64,000 nucleotides of DNA, from assembly GCA_024305745.1 (NCBI GenBank), contig JAHRBS010000013.1, forward strand, positions 682,001 through 746,000. The letters run 5' to 3'. Every line of letters begins with the position of its first letter. The stretch's first letter is position 1. The position numbers were made by a program, and so were the translations under genes. Below the pieces are notes generated by a model, which worked only from the letters and a program-made list of their open reading frames with translations, was not told the DNA's origin and made no database searches. Source of the stretch: Polyporus tsugae. Lineage: Eukaryota > Basidiomycota > Agaricomycetes > Polyporales > Polyporaceae. Below are positions 23,105 through 34,949 of this stretch, one piece after another.

Positions 23105-24967
23105 TTACACAGCAGCGTCCTCGCGAGACCGGAGAATGGCCACCGCGGCATCAAACTCGGCGTCCAGGTCGTACCTCCAGACCGGGCCCCACAAATCCTT
23201 CAAGTCCTCCGCCAGCCCTTGCGGCGTAGCGCCGTGCGGCCCGTGGTGGTCGAAAATGCAGCCTGCGCGATGGCTCGCGTCCCACACGATTTGTGCGCGG
23301 GGGCGACGGACCGCCGAGTACGCTTCGAGCACGGCCTGAAACGCAAACAGAAATGCAGTTAGACGAATGGACGGGACGGCGGAGGTGGCGCTGGGGGGAT
23401 GACGCACCATGAGATTGCCGCTTCGCGTCTCCGGGCGGGTCAGGAGGCGGACTAGGAGGAGCGCGTCCTCGAGGCCTTGTCCCGCGCCGGAGCCGAGATG
23501 GGGGAGCATCGCGTGGGCCTAGAAAGCCAAAGTCAGTTTCCCTCGACCCTTCGTTCAGAAGACAGCGATCCCAGTTGGATGTGGAAGCCGTACCGCATCA
23601 CCCAAGATGGCGACGCGCCCTTTGCTGTAGTTCTCGAGCTCGGGATGCACGACATAGACGGACCAGCGGATCGTCGTTTCCGGCATGCATCGGAGGAGCG
23701 TCACGATGTCGGGGCCCCACCCTTCGAAATCCCGCTGGATGTCGTCTGGCGAGACCGGGCCCACCCAAGGCGTGCCGTCTGGGAGGTTCTGGGACCCGAT
23801 AGGAATGTCGTATCTGGCTGTGAAAGCAGCGACGTTGATCTATGTGTGTCAAGGGTGGTACATTGAGCGACCGCGTTTCATACATATAGATAAGGACAGG
23901 GCGTGTACGACATACAAGTTGACCACCCTTGATGGGAACGACAATGACATGCTAGAGGGTGCGCCGTGAAGCGGAATCCAGAGCCCGTCAGTATGGGTAC
24001 GCAAATAGGATAGGTCGACCGCGCACCTTGCTAGGACCAACGAAGCACGCAGGGCGGTTGGTTAACTTGGTGTTGAACCCGGCTGCTTTGAGCTGAGCGA
24101 AGGGGATGAGGCCACGATAGACGGCGGTGTTGCTGAACGCGACGGATTGTCCCTGCGGCGCGCCGTCCTTGGCGACCACGAAGTCGCGCACCACGCTCTT
24201 GAGACCGTCCGCGCCGAGCACGACGTCCGTCTCGTGGGACGTGCCGTCGGCGAAGCGGATGAGGAGGCGGCCCGGGGCGGTTGGCAACTCCGAGACCGAG
24301 GTGCAGCGTTTGCTGAAATGTGTGCTGCGCGGGTCGACGAGGCCAACAAGCACGTCTAGGAAGGTGGCCCTGTGTACAGTGCGCTATGAACGAAGTTTCG
24401 AGCAAGTCGATGGACTGGGAATCGTACCGAAGCATGCTGATGCTCGCGTCTTCTGGCGCTCCCTGATACTGAATATGGGTTCAGCATGACTGTCAGGTTC
24501 CATACTTACAGGCTACCGGAATGCGTTCACGAGACACGTACATCGTAAACCAATTCATGGTCCCCGACCCCGGAATGAAAGAGCATTCCTTTGGAGCTGT
24601 GGTCGCCCGGGGCCAGCTTCTGAAGCACAGCGTCGAATATCCCGAGAGCCTCGAGGGCCCGTACAGCATTCGGACCTGTTGCGGGTATTGGTGCGTTTAC
24701 TACTATACAGACGACGGCGCTGCAACGTGTTGACAAACATACCGAGTCCGATGCTGGCCCCTACTTCACCGAAGGCGGCCTGAAACGTATTCAACATGAT
24801 ATGGAATAATCCAAACAAAATGATCAGCCAGGGGTGGTCAGACGCACCGCGGCTTCGAATAGGTCGACTACGATACCGGCCTTCTGGAGTGCGATAGCAC
24901 ATGCCAGGCCACACACGCCACCGCCAATGATAGCGACTTTGAAGTCTTTCCCGGAAGCCTGGGACAT
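23105..24967 (-). CDS. FAD-dependent monooxygenase, salicylate-hydroxylase type
   Basis: The start is ATG at 24967 (MSQASGKDF). Next comes the dinucleotide-binding motif VAIIGGGVCGLACAIALQKA (GxGxxG), then EVGASIGLGPNAVRALEALG, the GADGLKSVVRDFV motif that contacts FAD/NAD(P)H in this superfamily, and GRVAILGDAV followed by AHAMLPHLGSGAGQGLEDAL (GD motif and second FAD contact). The C-terminus ends ILRSREDAAV with TAA at 23105. The order and length (roughly 440 residues in about seven exons) match the FAD_binding_3 / salicylate 1-monooxygenase family. These enzymes hydroxylate aromatic acids using NAD(P)H and O2, often with decarboxylation, in aromatic catabolism or secondary metabolism. The protein is cytosolic by sequence: no signal peptide was seen. 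Substrate cannot be told from sequence alone. Its neighbours are a GST relic downstream and a P450 relic about 1.6 kb upstream in divergent orientation. Confidence 0.88.
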
Positions 24968-26619
24968 GAGAGTGGTTAGGACGGGGTTCAGTGGAGATCT
25001 ATACGGTCTGCTGGGCGAGCTCGCTAGCAGCCTCGGATGCCACGTTCGCAAACTTATACCGTTGCCAGCACAGGGGTACGGCGAGCGCTCCATTCCTCCG
25101 AGAGGGTCATACGAGTCGCATCGGCATGCCTCCCGTACGTACTATAAGCATACGCAGTCACGGTGACTCGGAGCTCGCGCTCATCATCGACATCTACAAC
25201 TTCTTTCGATCCGCTGACCTCGGCCATTTTCCCATCGTCAGTAATCCCCTCTCAACTTGAGATATGGACCACTCACTGCTGCATGATACCGATTCCATAG
25301 ATTCTCGATTTTGTTGAGGTGAAACGATATCGGAGAGGACTTGAACGAAGGCAAGCCTCAGCCTCGCTCAGCGGCTCCAGCGGCTACGTGCGCCTACGTC
25401 GGTAACTGCCGAAAGGGCGATGTCTACAGACGCCGGAGTCCAGCCAGGCTCAGCGACACATTCTCTCCCCCTTCTCATCCTTGGTGCTAAGTGCTGCTTG
25501 TCCGCTATTCCTTTTGAATAATGTGGATCTCTGATTGACTGATGTACATGCAACGACGGAATAGTATCGGTGGTATGCCATATTGCGTTCAAGTTGCGAC
25601 TCGGATGCCACCAGCATGCTCTTTTAAAAATTTCCTTGCCCCACTCCGCAGAGTGTTACATAGGATGGATTGGCGGAATTATTCTGCTCCATCACGACAA
25701 CGATAGGTAACGGTCCATGTATGCGCATACTTGAATGTATTGCTAATGAAACACCTGTCGCAGGTGACGCGGATCAGACATACTGTCCTACGTGCGTCTC
25801 GCGCGTCTGAATTCTCCCTCGGATCGCGCGACTCACGAATTCTCTCCTTGCCGTGCAGGCCCGCCAGCGGAACGATAAAGTCACCCATTGTACATATCAA
25901 CGCGCTCAGATGGAGATGACGCCACTTTAACGAGCTCCCTGCGCCTCGCTGGTGCGAGCAAACCTTGAACAATGGTGCCGTGACCCACAACGGATCATCC
26001 CACAATGCGATCCTCGTTCTCGGACCTACCGATCGGTGTGGGGCACGAACCCTCGAAAATTCTGGAGGTGCATGCGTGTACGCATTCAGTCCTGACGCGC
26101 TGGGGATGATGCAAGGCCGGAAGCGGGGCTTCGTATGACAATCTATGCGTGGGGATTGGACGAGCATGCCCTCGACAACCGGAGGGCGATGTTACGGACT
26201 GGGGATCAGACATCGTGCTTGGCCTAGACGTAGAAACGTTAGAAAGAGTAAGCTTGTCCGGTCCTCTTCCTTGTCGATCGTCTCCGATGATTTCTTGTTC
26301 AGATGAGCATATAGGTGGTAACCAGGATACATCACGGTATGTACCGCGTAATATCCCACCCGATTTCGTCTCATCGGTGTGATAGGATGGCGTGTATGCT
26401 TCACTGTCCCTTTCTGCCATTTGGGCTGCTTGTCGCCAATACACGCATTACCATCCCTCTCCTTGGCCGCCCGAGACATCTTTCCGTTAGCTCCGTTAGA
26501 GCGCTATAATATTCGGTAGGATCCGAGTCGGCTAACCTCACCTTGTCTCCTCATCTGATCACGGACTCCAGGACACTGTCTAGCGATCCCCGTTGCCGAA
26601 TTCCTCGAGCATGGACCAG
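24968..26619. other. Intergenic region between the FAD monooxygenase and the P450 relic, no gene supported
   Basis: Only short frames without family resemblance or consistent splice structure are present. It should contain the promoter of the minus-strand monooxygenase. No clear TATA box or terminator was identified. Confidence 0.5.
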
Positions 26620-27629
26620 AAATGATAGCCAGACTAAGGTCGAGAAGCAACTGGGTGCGGTACACCGGTTCATCGACCCGATCGTGGAAGAGGCGCTTCG
26701 GAGGAAGGCGAAGCGGCATCGTACGGGAGAGGACATCGAAAAGGACGTGCAGGGCGATGAGACGTTGCTGGAGCACTTGGTCAAGTTAATAGATAGTAGG
26801 TCCAGTGGCGGACGGAATGACGGCCGACGGACGGACGCTGATGTAGGGACAGACGGCAAAGTGATCAAGGACGAGACTTTGAACATCCTGCTCGCGGGGC
26901 GGAATACGACAGCATGTACGCTTACATTTTCGGTGTACGCGCGGGCCGAGCATCCCTCTGTCCTGGAGCGGCTGCGGAAGGAGGTCATGGACGTGGTGGG
27001 TCCAACGAGGCGGCCGACGTACGAGGACATCCGCGAGATGAAGTATATGCGCGCGTTCATCAACGAGGTCCTCCGCCTCTACCCTCCTGTGTGTGTCGCT
27101 GTTCTCCCATTTTCGATAAAAGCATATACTGAGACAGGAATCGGACAGACCGTTCAACTCGCGGTGAGCATTACAGCGCAACAAACCCGACCAGTCCGAC
27201 TTTTACAACCCCGCCCCACACCCGGTGCACCTATTCCGACGTCCTTATCAAGCACCGCAGGAAGGACCTCTGGGGGCCAGGTGGTACGTCCCATGTCTTC
27301 CCTAATCCAGGCCCCCGCCATAGTAGCGCCACAGCGCTCTCGTTTGACCCCGAGCGGTTCATCGACGAGCGCGCGCAGAAGTACCTCATTCCGAACCCGT
27401 TTATCTTCCTCCCCTTCAACGGCGGGCCCCACATTTGTCTCGGCCAACAGGTGCGTCGCCACCGCTTGCCCCTCGTCCTTCAGATACTACGGTCTCTCAA
27501 CGCTGACATTTCCCTAGATTTTCGCAGTTGGCATACAACGAGGTGTCGTTCACGCTCGTCCGCCTCCTCTAGCGCTTTTCGTCCATCAAGCTGCGCCAGG
27601 ACGTCCACCCCGAGCAATGGCTCTGCTAG
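26620..27629 (+). pseudogene. CYP63-like cytochrome P450 relic (C-terminal half)
   Basis: The region encodes the second half of a class II fungal P450. It includes a J-helix-side stretch RFIDPIVEEALRRKAKR, the I-helix KDETLNILLAGRNTTACTLT, the K-helix ExxR in FINEVLRLYPPV, a short PFNSR exon, HRRKDLWGP, LSFDPERFIDERAQKYL, and the heme loop FLPFNGGPHICLG with the Cys ligand, then a final exon SFTLVRLL. The wording resembles basidiomycete CYP63 enzymes. About the first 250-270 residues, including the membrane anchor, are not found upstream. In the last exon a TAG replaces the expected Gln codon just after LVRLL, followed in frame by RFSSIKLRQDVHPEQW. The exon between PFNSR and HRRKDLWGP is not cleanly readable. 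It is therefore called a pseudogene, though the heme site is intact. Confidence 0.75.
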
Positions 27630-27639
27630 GTGTTGAACG

Positions 27640-28670
27640 GAGTCCATATGGCGTCGATGGTTTAGAACGGGTCTAGATGCGGAGCCATCTGACAGCATAG
27701 TATGCGAAAGTGAGTTTCCGACGTCCGTCTTGGTTAGGTTGGAAAATGCTGATCCGTGCTCCAGAACGGATTATGGGTGCAGATGGAGGACGTCCCGACC
27801 ATTTAGCCTTCAGAGGCCGTAGGCAGCTGTGAGATTGGTTGCGAGGCGCAGATTCTTTCTTCTCATGCTTCCATCCCCCTCGTCCGTCATCGTGCCTGGT
27901 AAATGCCTAAGCGCAATAGTAGCACGTATTAAATGAGTTTCCCTCAGTCGGCCCTCCACGCCTCGGAGCATTGATGATCGTGTACCTGTATGACCTATTG
28001 ACGCCGTTCCGTGTCCGTCCCTCGATGGGAGGTGCTGGTGATCATTAGCAGTCAGAGATGCCGTAGGAATGGTTGCTGTAGGCACACTAGATCTTAATTT
28101 GGACACCCTGAAGACGGCTAACGCTGCCTTTAGGATGTGGGAACGAGGTCATCAAAGTCTCGCGGTGCTGTATTGGTTATGTAAATCGTGAGCAAGTCCG
28201 AGTCGCTTGGAGTCCTCAGGCAGGCTGGAGAGGCGGTGTTCATTGAGGCCACGTGGCAATACTTTCCGTAGAAGGCAACTCAGACGCACAACTCATTCAA
28301 CCGGGCCGCGAGTCCGAGACCGCAACCCGCTCCCTGACCCGACACTCACTCCTTCTGTTTCCCATTTATCTCCCGCCTCATCCAACCTCACGGCGGCCTG
28401 CGCTCCCTAATTACGACACCAAAGCCACCTATCGTGTCAAAGGATTCACAGTCATTCACGTTCACGCCGACTCGGGTGCTAGTAGCCTGCCAGGTTATGG
28501 GGTTGAACGTAGATCTTTAAAAGTTCGTGATATCATTGCGATCATAAAGGGGTATGCGACAGTTCGATATCATGAATACATATCCAAGAAAAAGCCGGAT
28601 CACCTCGAAACGTCCATCATCGCCAGCCACTACCAAGAAATATGCTCAGCCTTCGTCATCCGGATCCATG
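27640..28670. other. Intergenic, no gene supported
   Basis: Only short frames without recognisable motifs occur on either strand. The region separates the P450 relic from the converging 3' end of the cysteine-rich gene. Confidence 0.5.
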
Positions 28671-28677
28671 GAGACTC

Positions 28678-29640
28678 TCAGTCCGTCTTCTTCCTCAGGG
28701 CCGAACTCTTGCTGGTGCTCCTTTATGAACGGTGAGCCATACACTATCATCAATGACCACGGAACTCGAGACACTCACCCGCAGCATGGGCATCCTCCAC
28801 AGCCTGAGGACCCGCAACCAGAGCTCGCCGGGCAGCAGTCTCCGCAGGTCCCGCAACTTGTGCAGCACTCTTTGCAGCTCGCGCAACTGTCGCAGCAGTT
28901 TTTGCACAACCCGCAGGCGGAAGAGCAGTTGCCGCACGTCCCGGACCAGCAGCTTGAGCAGGAGTCGCCGCAGGATTCCGCCGGGGGCGGAGAGGGAGGA
29001 GGGGGAGGGGCTTTCCCGAAGCCCTTGCCGGTGCTCCTTGAGATGTGGTCAGTCGTCATCCGCCACCAACTAAAACTAAGTACCATGGGACAACAATATA
29101 CTCACTTGCAGCATGGCCAGTCTGCGCAGTCATCACAGCTCGAGCAGCAGTCCTTGCACTCTCCGCAAGTGGCGCAGCAGTTCTTGCAGAGCGCGCAGTT
29201 GGGGCAGCATTTCGTGCAGGCCGTGCAACTCGAACAACAGCCCTTGCAGCCCTCGCAGCTCGAACAGCACTCTTTGCAGAACGCGCACGGGCAATCGGCA
29301 CAGCACTCCTCGCAGCATGAGGGCGGCGGCGAGGACCCGCACCCGCTGCTCCCGGAAACCCTGATGGTTCCCCTTTGGCAGCCAGTGGTGAGCCATCGTC
29401 CGTTGTCAGCCTACCACTGGCAGGCCATCACGAGACACTCACCCCGCATCCGAACAGCACTCCCCGCAGGATGCGCAATCCGAGCAGCAGTCCCCGCACG
29501 CCCCGCAATCCTTACAGGGCCACGACCCGGTGGACTTGCATGAGCTTGATCCCAAGAGGAGGCATGAGAGGAGTTTCACGACGGCGAGAAGGAAGTAAGC
29601 GACCAACTCGATCAGGCCCAGCAACACCTCTAAATACGAA
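28678..29640 (-). CDS. Cysteine-rich decapeptide-repeat protein with hydrophobic N-terminus
   Basis: On the minus strand, exon A (about 29640-29440) gives a hydrophobic segment LLGLIELVAYFLLAVVKLLS and then CKDCGACGDCCSDCASCGEC. It is joined by a GTGAGT...AAAG intron to exon B (about 29390-29110). Exon B contains about five consecutive ten-residue units of the form C-x2-C-C-x2-C-x2, for example CKGCCSSCTA, CTKCCPNCAL, CKNCCATCGE, CKDCCSSCDD. Another GTGAGT intron leads to exon C (about 29040-28770) with a Pro-rich linker and more units (CKNCCDSCAS, CKECCTSCGT, CGDCCPASSG), ending GGCPCC. A short last exon stops at 28678 or about 28698. About 35-40 % of residues in the repeats are Cys. The opposite strand's long Gln-rich frame is a shadow of these TGC/TGT codons. 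The true start is unresolved: the frame continues upstream through a GTATGT...TTTAG intron to 29941, with TATATA near 29918-29926. It is probably membrane- or wall-associated, or metal-binding; no known family is recognised. Confidence 0.6.
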
Positions 29641-29941
29641 TGTGTGCGTCAGCCGTTTCCGTTTTCCTTTGCCTCGCGTCAATCGAAACCAAAGACATAC
29701 CTAGCAGAGCGGATAGCAGAGCGCTGCGCAGTAATCTTCGATCAGTACCCGTCTCCAACACAAGGAAGGTCGGCCAGGGTGAAATCAACGTACGCCATGT
29801 TCCGAGTCTTTCAGTACAGGACAAAAGATGAGTAGTGGGTGAGGCCTGTGGACTCACCGGGCCCTTCTCAGTGCGATCCTCTATATTCTGTGGCGACGCG
29901 ACTGTATTCTCAGGGCACATATATAGACATATGGCATGCAC

Positions 29942-30501
29942 TGGCGAGAAGCTCTTTCGCTAAGACGGAATCCATTCACCGCTGAGTTTATTGGATGCAT
30001 GAGGTTATCGGACCCGCCCGACATGCCCACGGTCTAGAACATATGCATCCCGCGATCACACCGTGACGGCGAATATTCTCCGGAAGGGGTGTGATTCCTA
30101 AAACCCATGTATAAATCACCGTAGACTTGAAGGATGAAAGAATCATTGACTCACGCGGACCGATGCTCAGGTGGTAGTATGTCTCACAGGGACAGAAGAA
30201 GCGAGTCAACGTACTGAAAGCTCTCTGAACATCACACCAAGGGCTCGGCATGAGGTTCCTCACATCCACTGCCTTGGCAGGGAGGATGAGTGTCTTCCGC
30301 CTCACAAGCAGTGATGCGGCGCCGATCAGTCCTCGCGTCCTTGACCATGTCGGCGGAATAGATTCGTGATGCTTTGTGTATGTGACAATTTGAAGACACC
30401 AATACTCCTATCGTACATCTCTCCCCGACATTCGTGTTGCCTGAACGGTCACCTGTGATTTCGGCAAGAACCGTACTCTTCGATGTGCCATCGAGGCGAA
30501 C
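29942..30501. other. Intergenic, no gene supported
   Basis: This is the 3' flank of the CYP505 gene and the probable promoter of the cysteine-rich gene, both on the minus strand. Nothing else was recognised. Confidence 0.5.
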
Positions 30502-33500
30502 TCAGTCGAAGATATCCGTGGCGTAGCGGTCGTTCATGATCTTGTCGAAGATCTTCACAGCGCCCTCGTCGTCGACGCCGTTCTGCTGCTTGAGGAAGGT
30601 GATGATGGTCTGCTTCACACCGGCGGCGATCTTGCCCGCTCCGCATACGTAGATCTGAAGCGGTCGAGCGCGTCAGCGCACGCAACGCAACCCTGCCTCT
30701 GAAGTTCCGACTCTCACCTTCCCGCCCTGTTTGAATGCCGCTTGGACCTCCACCCTGTCATGCCAAATACGACTACACAGAAAAGGTGAGATATGGGTGA
30801 CACAGACCATCAAAACGGGCACTCACTCTTGCACATAACGGCAATCCTCCGAGTTCTCAGCACATCGAGAGAACGCCGGACGCACGTCGACCACACCAAG
30901 GGCCGCCCACTCCTTCAGGTCCGAGTCCCCATAAATGAAGTCCTCGTTCGGGTTGCGGCAGCCAAAGAACAGCAAGCTCTTCGCGACCTCCCGCCCCGCA
31001 AGCTTCTGCATCGCGCGCTCCTGCAGGAAGCCACGCATCGGCGCGAGCCCGGACCCGGCCGCGACCATGACGAGCGGGGTCGTCGGGTCCGTCGGCGGGT
31101 GGAAGTGCACGTTGGACGCGCGCACCGAGAGCTGTACCTTGTCACCCTTCTGGAGGCCCGCGAGGTACGTCGACGCGACGCCGAGGAAGGGCTCGCCGCG
31201 GCCGGAGAGCGCGGGCGCGTCGACGATGCTGACGGTGAGCGAGACGCGCTGGGCGTTCCAGAGCGGCGAGGACGAGATCGAGTACTGACGGATGCGCATG
31301 GATGGGAGCATATGAAGGAAAGTGGAGAGGGGGAGGGCGATGTCCTTGTTCTCCTCGAGGATGTCGAGGACGCTGAGGCGCGTCTTGAAGACCTTCTCGG
31401 TGTAGTTGGCGGCGAGATCCTTAAGGACCTGCGTCGACCCGTCCGAGTTCTTCGCCTTGAGGAGGATCTCGAGGTCGCGCTGAGTCGCAGGCTGCTGAAG
31501 CTCCACATAGCCTTTGAGGAGGTTGTGGATGGTAATGGGCTTCCCGACTGGGAGGGACGTAGGGACGGAGGAGTTAATCTCGACCTGTCGTGCTCGATTA
31601 ATACCGAGACAATCTGTGCGTGACCAGTTCTCCACGGCTTACCTCCTGCTCAATGGACAATCCGAAGCGAGCAATTGCCCTGCGTACGACCCGATCAGGG
31701 TTGATAGGCAAACTGCGAACTTCCGTCAGCACGCATTACTCGTCAAGTCATAGAAGTACGCACACCGCCAGGTAATCGCCCGCCCTGTAGGTCATGCTAT
31801 CTGGGAGGTCGAACTCTGCGATATTTATCCCTGAGACGAATGCTCAAAGTTAAGTTCCTAATAAATTACTCACCGATGTGGCGCTTCGCAGGAGCGTTCG
31901 GTCCACTGATGACCCTGTTCTCCACGACAGTGCCGAGCGCAGTATCCTTCTGGCGGAGGATCTCGGCTCGCGCCGTCCCCACCGAGACGGTCTTGACATC
32001 AATGCCCACCGTCTCCGCGCTTTCAGTCGTATCATATTCCTACGAGATGGCGTTGAGCAATCACCACCGAAAATGACAGAAGCAATGACAACTCACAGCG
32101 CCGAGCTTCTCCCACAACCCCTTCTCCCACTTATCAAAACTGTCAAAAAACTCCGACCCCGCAGCGTCGCCCTCCCCGCGCTCGACGAGGCGCTTCGCCC
32201 CGTGCGCCACGAGGTGCTCGTCGACGAGCCGCGGGATGCGCTGGTACGTGTTGACCCAGTCGCGGTTCCCGCAGCCGAATACGGCAAACTTGAGGTCCGC
32301 GAACGCCTGCGCATCCTTGACGCTCTCGAGCCAGCTGACGAAGTGCGCGGCGTTGTCCGCGGGGAGGCCCTCAAACGATGCGGTCACGATCACGACGGGC
32401 CCGCCCTTGGGCAGGTTCGCGGTGACGGAGTCGAGCGTGCCGATCGACGCGCGGAAGCCTGGGAGAGCAGCGCGTTAGCATGTGCTTGCTCATGATCACC
32501 GGGGCGCCACTCACCGTGTGCGCCGGCATCGGAGGCGAGCCGCTGTGCAAAAGACTCCGAGTTCCCTGTGTTAGACCCGTACAGAATGTACAACTGCTGC
32601 AACTTCGACGCATCCGCGGTCACCGTTGTGCTTGGCCCCTGCGCGGCCGCCGGACCGGCAGGGGAGAGAGCCGAAGAGGGGATGGCGAGCAGGTGTGGCT
32701 TGTTCTTGCGGGGGATGGCGTTGATGTAGAAGTTGTGGGGCTTAATTGTGAGCGTCTGCTTAAGCTCGAGTTCATACGAGGGGTCGACCATGACGAGGTC
32801 GAAGCGCTGAAAGATGGTGGCGAGCGTGATCTGCGCTTCCTGCCAGGCGAAGGCCCGACCCTATGCATCGGCGCCCTCAGCGTTTAGCTGGCTGCAAGGT
32901 GTTACGGATGACTTACGATGCAACCGCGCATCCCGAAGCCGAACGGTTGCCACGCATTAGGCTAGAGGTCGATCACGTTAGAGCTGTCTGATCAGTACAC
33001 CCAGGGAGGGGTCACCGACTCACAGGCAGTGCCTCGAATTTCCCGTCGAGCATGCGCTCAGGTCGGAAACGGTCAACCTGCATCGCGCAGATTAGCAACA
33101 CAACGGGATTGCGTAACAATTTGCAACTCACGTCTTCACCCCAGACCTTCGGGTCCCGGTGCATGGTGTAGGTACTAATAATGACAGAAGTACCTTTTTC
33201 GATGGCGTACTTCCCGCCGATAACGGTGTCCTCGGCAGCCCCGACCGTCCTAGCAGGGGCGGTGGGACCCAGGCGAAGACCCTCACGCATGACAGCTGGA
33301 TAATGATGGTTACGTTCGAAACTTGTGAATTTATGAAGAATATACTCCGTGCTCACCGAGGAGGTACGGAAGCTTGCCAACGTCGTGGACGCTCATGGGG
33401 CGGTCGCCGATCGTGGTGTCGATCTCCTCGCGGAGCTTGCGGTAGGCCTCAGGGTTCTTGAGCAAGAAGTACGTGATGAACGTAAGCATTCCTAGAATAC

Positions 33501-34886
33501 CGTAAGCTCAATGGTTTTCCCTTGGGGACAGCGATAGGCTAACCGGAAGTAGTTTCGTGGCCTAGTCAAGCGGATTTGTTAGCGTTCACGCTCTAAGAAG
33601 AAACTGTGTCTAAGAGCACATACCGGCGATGAGGAACGTCAGAAGCTGGACGAGGTCATCAGATTGGCTGCATCCGGATATACAAATAGCGATGACGCAC
33701 ATTGTACTTGATGTTTTGGTCTGAAAGACCAAGATTGGTCTCCTTGTCGCGCCCCGTCAGCATAACCTGCACGAGGTCAGTCTTCTCCGGAGGGTTCGAC
33801 CTGTGGTCCTGCAGGACTGTTTGAATAGAATAGGAACTCGCCATCAGTTCATGACAAACGCATATATCCACCAGGACTCACTCTCTTCGACCAACGCGTT
33901 GAGCGTACGCATGTCCTCTTCGTACTTGGCGTTGGTTCCGCTCATCATCGCTTGGACGAGCGTCGGACGGGCGGAACGGCGCCCGCTCTCGATCAGAAAG
34001 TCTGCCATCGCCGTCGCAAACGGATGCGGTTCCTCCTGCGTCAGGTGTTAGCACCCTTCGTGACCCCCCAAAATCGGCATTTCATTGCTTTCGTACCCGG
34101 TAGAAGGAGTTCAACCTGCATGATTCAGAAATCCATAAGTTCCAGGCCACAACCGGAGGAATGGGAGGGTGCTCACCGATACGACATAGAGCACAGGGAG
34201 ATAGCGTCGAGCGTAAGACGCGTGTAATCGTTGCTCGGATCGATTTTGTCACGCGGGCCAAACCTACAAGAGACGATGAGAATGGAAGCCATCTCGTGGG
34301 TTGCCGGGCGTACATACCGCTCCCATTTCAGGACGAGCTGGTGGATGATGTCCACCATGTCGTCAAACATATTGTAGATGGCGGCCGTACCGAAGCAAGG
34401 CATGAGCAGGCGGTCTGTGATCTATGTCAGATCTTGCATATCGCGCCGCGATGGGACGCGAACGTACGTGCAATGCCCCAGTTGTGTTCCTCCGGCACCC
34501 GAGCCTTGAGGGATATGATGTGATCAACGCTGGCAAAATGTTAGGATGCGGATAGATCCGACTCACGGTGAAGAGACCATCGCCAACGCCGTTGCGGACT
34601 TCTTTGAGGCCGGCGGTGACCTTCTTGGGGAAGCGTTTGTCGTCGGAGACCTCGTTCGCCAGCTCATACGAACTGATGAAGACCTTCTTTTCACCTGCAC
34701 GACAGATTAAGTCCCTATATGCGGCTATCACGATAGCCTACAGAGCATACCGAAGACATTGAGCTGGAAGATCTCGCCATACTGCTGGGCGAGGAGGTTG
34801 ATCGACTTGATGGGCAGATCCTTGTCCAGAGTATTGATATGGCCAAGGAACGGCACAGCAGGGGGACTGGGGATGGGAGTGGACAT
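30502..34886 (-). CDS. CYP505-type P450-reductase fusion (self-sufficient fatty-acid hydroxylase)
   Basis: About 15 exons encode one polypeptide with a P450 domain followed by a complete diflavin reductase. From ATG at 34886 the protein reads MSTPIPSPPAVPFLGHINTL (no membrane anchor), ELANEVSDDKRFPKKV, HRILMPCFGTAAIYNMFDDM and DYTRLTLDAISLCSMSYR. Then come the I-helix IAGHETTSGMLTF, the K-helix region EGLRLGPTAPA, VDRFRPERM and the heme loop PFGFGMRGCIGRAFAWQEA. The reductase part shows the FMN-binding LYILYGSNTGNSESFAQRLA, FAVFGCGNRDWVNTYQRIPR, the FAD motif MRIRQYSISSSPLWN, the NADPH-side AAGSGLAPMRGFLQERAM and the C-terminus NDRYATDIFD with TGA at 30502. This layout is that of fungal CYP505/P450foxy and bacterial BM3, soluble enzymes that hydroxylate fatty acids near the omega end using NADPH without a partner. 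Length and domain order look complete. Confidence 0.93.
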
Positions 34887-34938
34887 GCTGATAGAATCGT
34901 AGTCGGTTGTGGGTTGGGGTGCATCCAACAGACTCGGC

Positions 34939-34945
34939 GTTATAT
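34939..34945 (-). promoter_or_regulatory. TATA-like box of the CYP505 gene
   Basis: On the minus strand CATATAACG lies about 55 bp upstream of the ATG, at a spacing similar to that of the DUF6534 genes. Confidence 0.35.
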
Positions 34946-34949
34946 GAAG

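Noticed and set aside
28554..29543. Long Gln-rich + strand frame of 329 codons
   Set aside because: It is the antisense of the cysteine-rich exons (TGC/GCA codons), crosses their introns and has no domain. The minus-strand reading has clean splice sites and a regular repeat.
30793..32495. Long + strand frames with Arg/Glu-rich composition
   Set aside because: They are shadows opposite the CYP505 reductase exons, which carry clear FMN, FAD and NADPH motifs on the minus strand.
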